The position numbers and the translations under genes were made by a program. A stretch of 5,638 nucleotides of DNA from CAYUYV01 sp050331455 (GTDB taxonomy: Bacteria; Pseudomonadota; Alphaproteobacteria; JAJFIK01). The stretch lies in the NCBI GenBank assembly GCA_050331455.1, contig JBHJGV010000094.1, positions 1 to 5,638 on the forward strand, in the 5' to 3' direction. This document shows positions 4,703 to 5,638 of this stretch, piece by piece (positions within the stretch are counted from its first letter, which is position 1; each line of letters begins with the position of its first letter). The notes under the pieces are model-generated. The model saw only the letters and a list, made by a program, of their open reading frames with translations, did no database searches and was not told the origin of the DNA.

Positions 4703-5638
4703 ATGGACAGCACAGCGGGTGAAGATGATCGGGGTGCCTTGCGGGTCGGGTTCGACCGCCGTTTGAAGCTGGAATTTCACGGCTCCCGCCTCACCTCCGA
4801 CGCCGGTCTACTCGCCTTTCGGGAATTGGATGAGGCGTTGGGCCTGACGGACTTGGCGGGGGACGCGCTCACTGACAACCGCACCGGCAAGAACGGCCGT
4901 CACAGCCTGGTGGCGCTATTGCGTCAGTCCGTCTTCGGACGGCTTGCCGGATATGAGGATGTGAACGACGCGGACCGTTTGGGCCAGGACCCCGCCATGC
5001 GTTGGATCGTCGGCGGCAAGGCAGTCTTTCGGCAGGCTGCATCCGCTTCGCAAATGGGGCGGTTCGAGACCGAACTTCTGGCCAGTACTGATAACCTCAC
5101 CGCGCTTCAGGATCTCTCCGGGCAATGGATCGATGCGGTCCATGCCCGCCGCCCCGCAAACACGATCGTGCTCGACATGGATTCGAGCGTCAGCCCCACC
5201 CACGGCGACCAGGAAGGCAGTGCCTATAACGGCCATTTCGGCTGCACCTGCTATCACCCGCTGCTTATCTTTAACCAGTTCGGCGACCTGGAGCGCTGCA
5301 CCCTGCGGCCCGGCAATGTGCATAGCGCCGACGGTTGGAAGGCCCTGCTGGAGCCGGTCATCGCCCGCTATCGCGGGAAGGTGCGCAGGCGCTATTTCCG
5401 AGGCGATGCGGCTTTCGCCATCCCCGGCCTCTACGATTGTCTGGAAGCGGAAGGCTTCAAATATGCCATCCGCCTCAAGGCCAATCAGGTTCTCGAATCC
5501 TACATCCCGCATCTGCTCAAGCGGCCCGTGGGCCGTCCGCCACATGGCGTGCGCCGGTCCCATGCCTCGTTCAGCTACAGGGCTGCGTCATGGCCGAATG
5601 CGCGGCGCGTTGTGGCGAAGGTCGAATGGCATCCAGGC
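4703..5638 (+). CDS. IS1380-family DDE transposase, 3' end beyond the window
   Basis: 312 codons are open from the ATG at 4703 to the right edge without a stop; family members are usually about 430-470 residues, so roughly the first two thirds are here. The start follows an in-frame TGA (4679-4681) and has GAGG at 4693-4696 with a 6-nt spacer. Recognisable parts are the N-terminal region LEFHGSRLTSDAGLLAFREL (23-42), DNRTGKNGRHSLVALLRQSV (58-77), and GYEDVNDADRL (83-93). The catalytic DDE core starts at TIVLDMDSSVSPTHGDQEGS (154-173), with the first acidic residue at D158 or D160. YNGHFGCTCYHPLLIF (175-190) follows, and the second Asp is D235 in YFRGDAAFAIPGLYD. The third acidic residue lies beyond the window. 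No frameshift or internal stop is seen, so the transposase could be active as far as it is visible. It is the gene of the element that cut the nitroreductase gene. Confidence 0.93.
   Translation, partial: MDSTAGEDDRGALRVGFDRRLKLEFHGSRLTSDAGLLAFRELDEALGLTDLAGDALTDNRTGKNGRHSLVALLRQSVFGRLAGYEDVNDADRLGQDPAMRWIVGGKAVFRQAASASQMGRFETELLASTDNLTALQDLSGQWIDAVHARRPANTIVLDMDSSVSPTHGDQEGSAYNGHFGCTCYHPLLIFNQFGDLERCTLRPGNVHSADGWKALLEPVIARYRGKVRRRYFRGDAAFAIPGLYDCLEAEGFKYAIRLKANQVLESYIPHLLKRPVGRPPHGVRRSHASFSYRAASWPNARRVVAKVEWHPG

Larger units (their letters stand above)
4608..5638 (+). mobile_element. IS1380-family insertion sequence, left end and most of the transposase (continues past the window)
   Basis: The left boundary is inferred from where the nitroreductase homology stops (just after TAT TAC, about 4606-4611). 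The element then plausibly begins with CCCC at 4608-4611; a CC start is common in this family. The region from there to the transposase start is AT-richer than its surroundings (for example 4655-4690) and carries an imperfect inverted repeat, ATGAATTTCGG (4623-4633) against CCGATTCAT (4652-4660). The right end, the matching terminal inverted repeat and any target duplication are outside the window, so the exact base of insertion is not proven. Confidence 0.8.

Noticed and set aside
4916..5563. A 215-residue minus-strand frame opposite the transposase
   Set aside because: It lies wholly inside the conserved transposase coding region and has no recognisable domain. Long antisense frames are common in such genes.
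1..5638. A CRISPR array or tandem repeats
   Set aside because: No regularly spaced direct repeats were seen anywhere in the window.

Overview
The window looks like a GC-rich alphaproteobacterial chromosome segment. By eye the GC content is well above 60%, with third codon positions mostly G or C. The core genes yebC, ruvC and ruvA read like alphaproteobacterial orthologues and sit in the order yebC-ruvC-ruvA that is common there. No genus can be assigned from this sequence alone.

Layout from left to right: (1) The 5' part of a minus-strand gene (559 down to the left edge) encodes a soluble protein with a PAS-like fold signature leading into a helical, probably coiled-coil, segment. It looks like the sensor end of a chemotaxis or signalling protein. 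(2) A divergent intergenic spacer of 233 bp holds two perfect palindromes and a possible leader hairpin. (3) The plus-strand, translationally coupled set yebC-ruvC-ruvA follows. RuvC starts inside the yebC stop (GTGA) and RuvA inside the ruvC stop (ATGA). All three are intact and keep their key residues. The usual next gene, ruvB, is absent from this spot. (4) A 146-bp convergent gap follows, then a minus-strand gene for a predicted lipoprotein M48-type zinc protease with an internal PDZ domain placed before the protease domain. (5) A short divergent spacer leads to a plus-strand nitroreductase-family gene. Its 3' third is missing because an insertion sequence interrupts it immediately after the codons for NYY. 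(6) The insertion sequence has an AT-richer end and an IS1380-type transposase gene that runs off the right edge.

Functionally, yebC-ruvCA is a housekeeping unit: a translation factor or regulator coupled to two parts of the Holliday-junction machinery. RuvA binds the junction and RuvC cleaves it; the RuvB motor must come from another locus. The protease and nitroreductase genes are divergently arranged and not obviously related in function. The insertion sequence is the only clear mobile DNA. I found no convincing novel multi-gene system. The points most worth following up are the split ruvCA/ruvB arrangement, the IS-truncated flavoprotein gene, the PDZ-first M48 lipoprotein and the incomplete PAS protein at the left edge.
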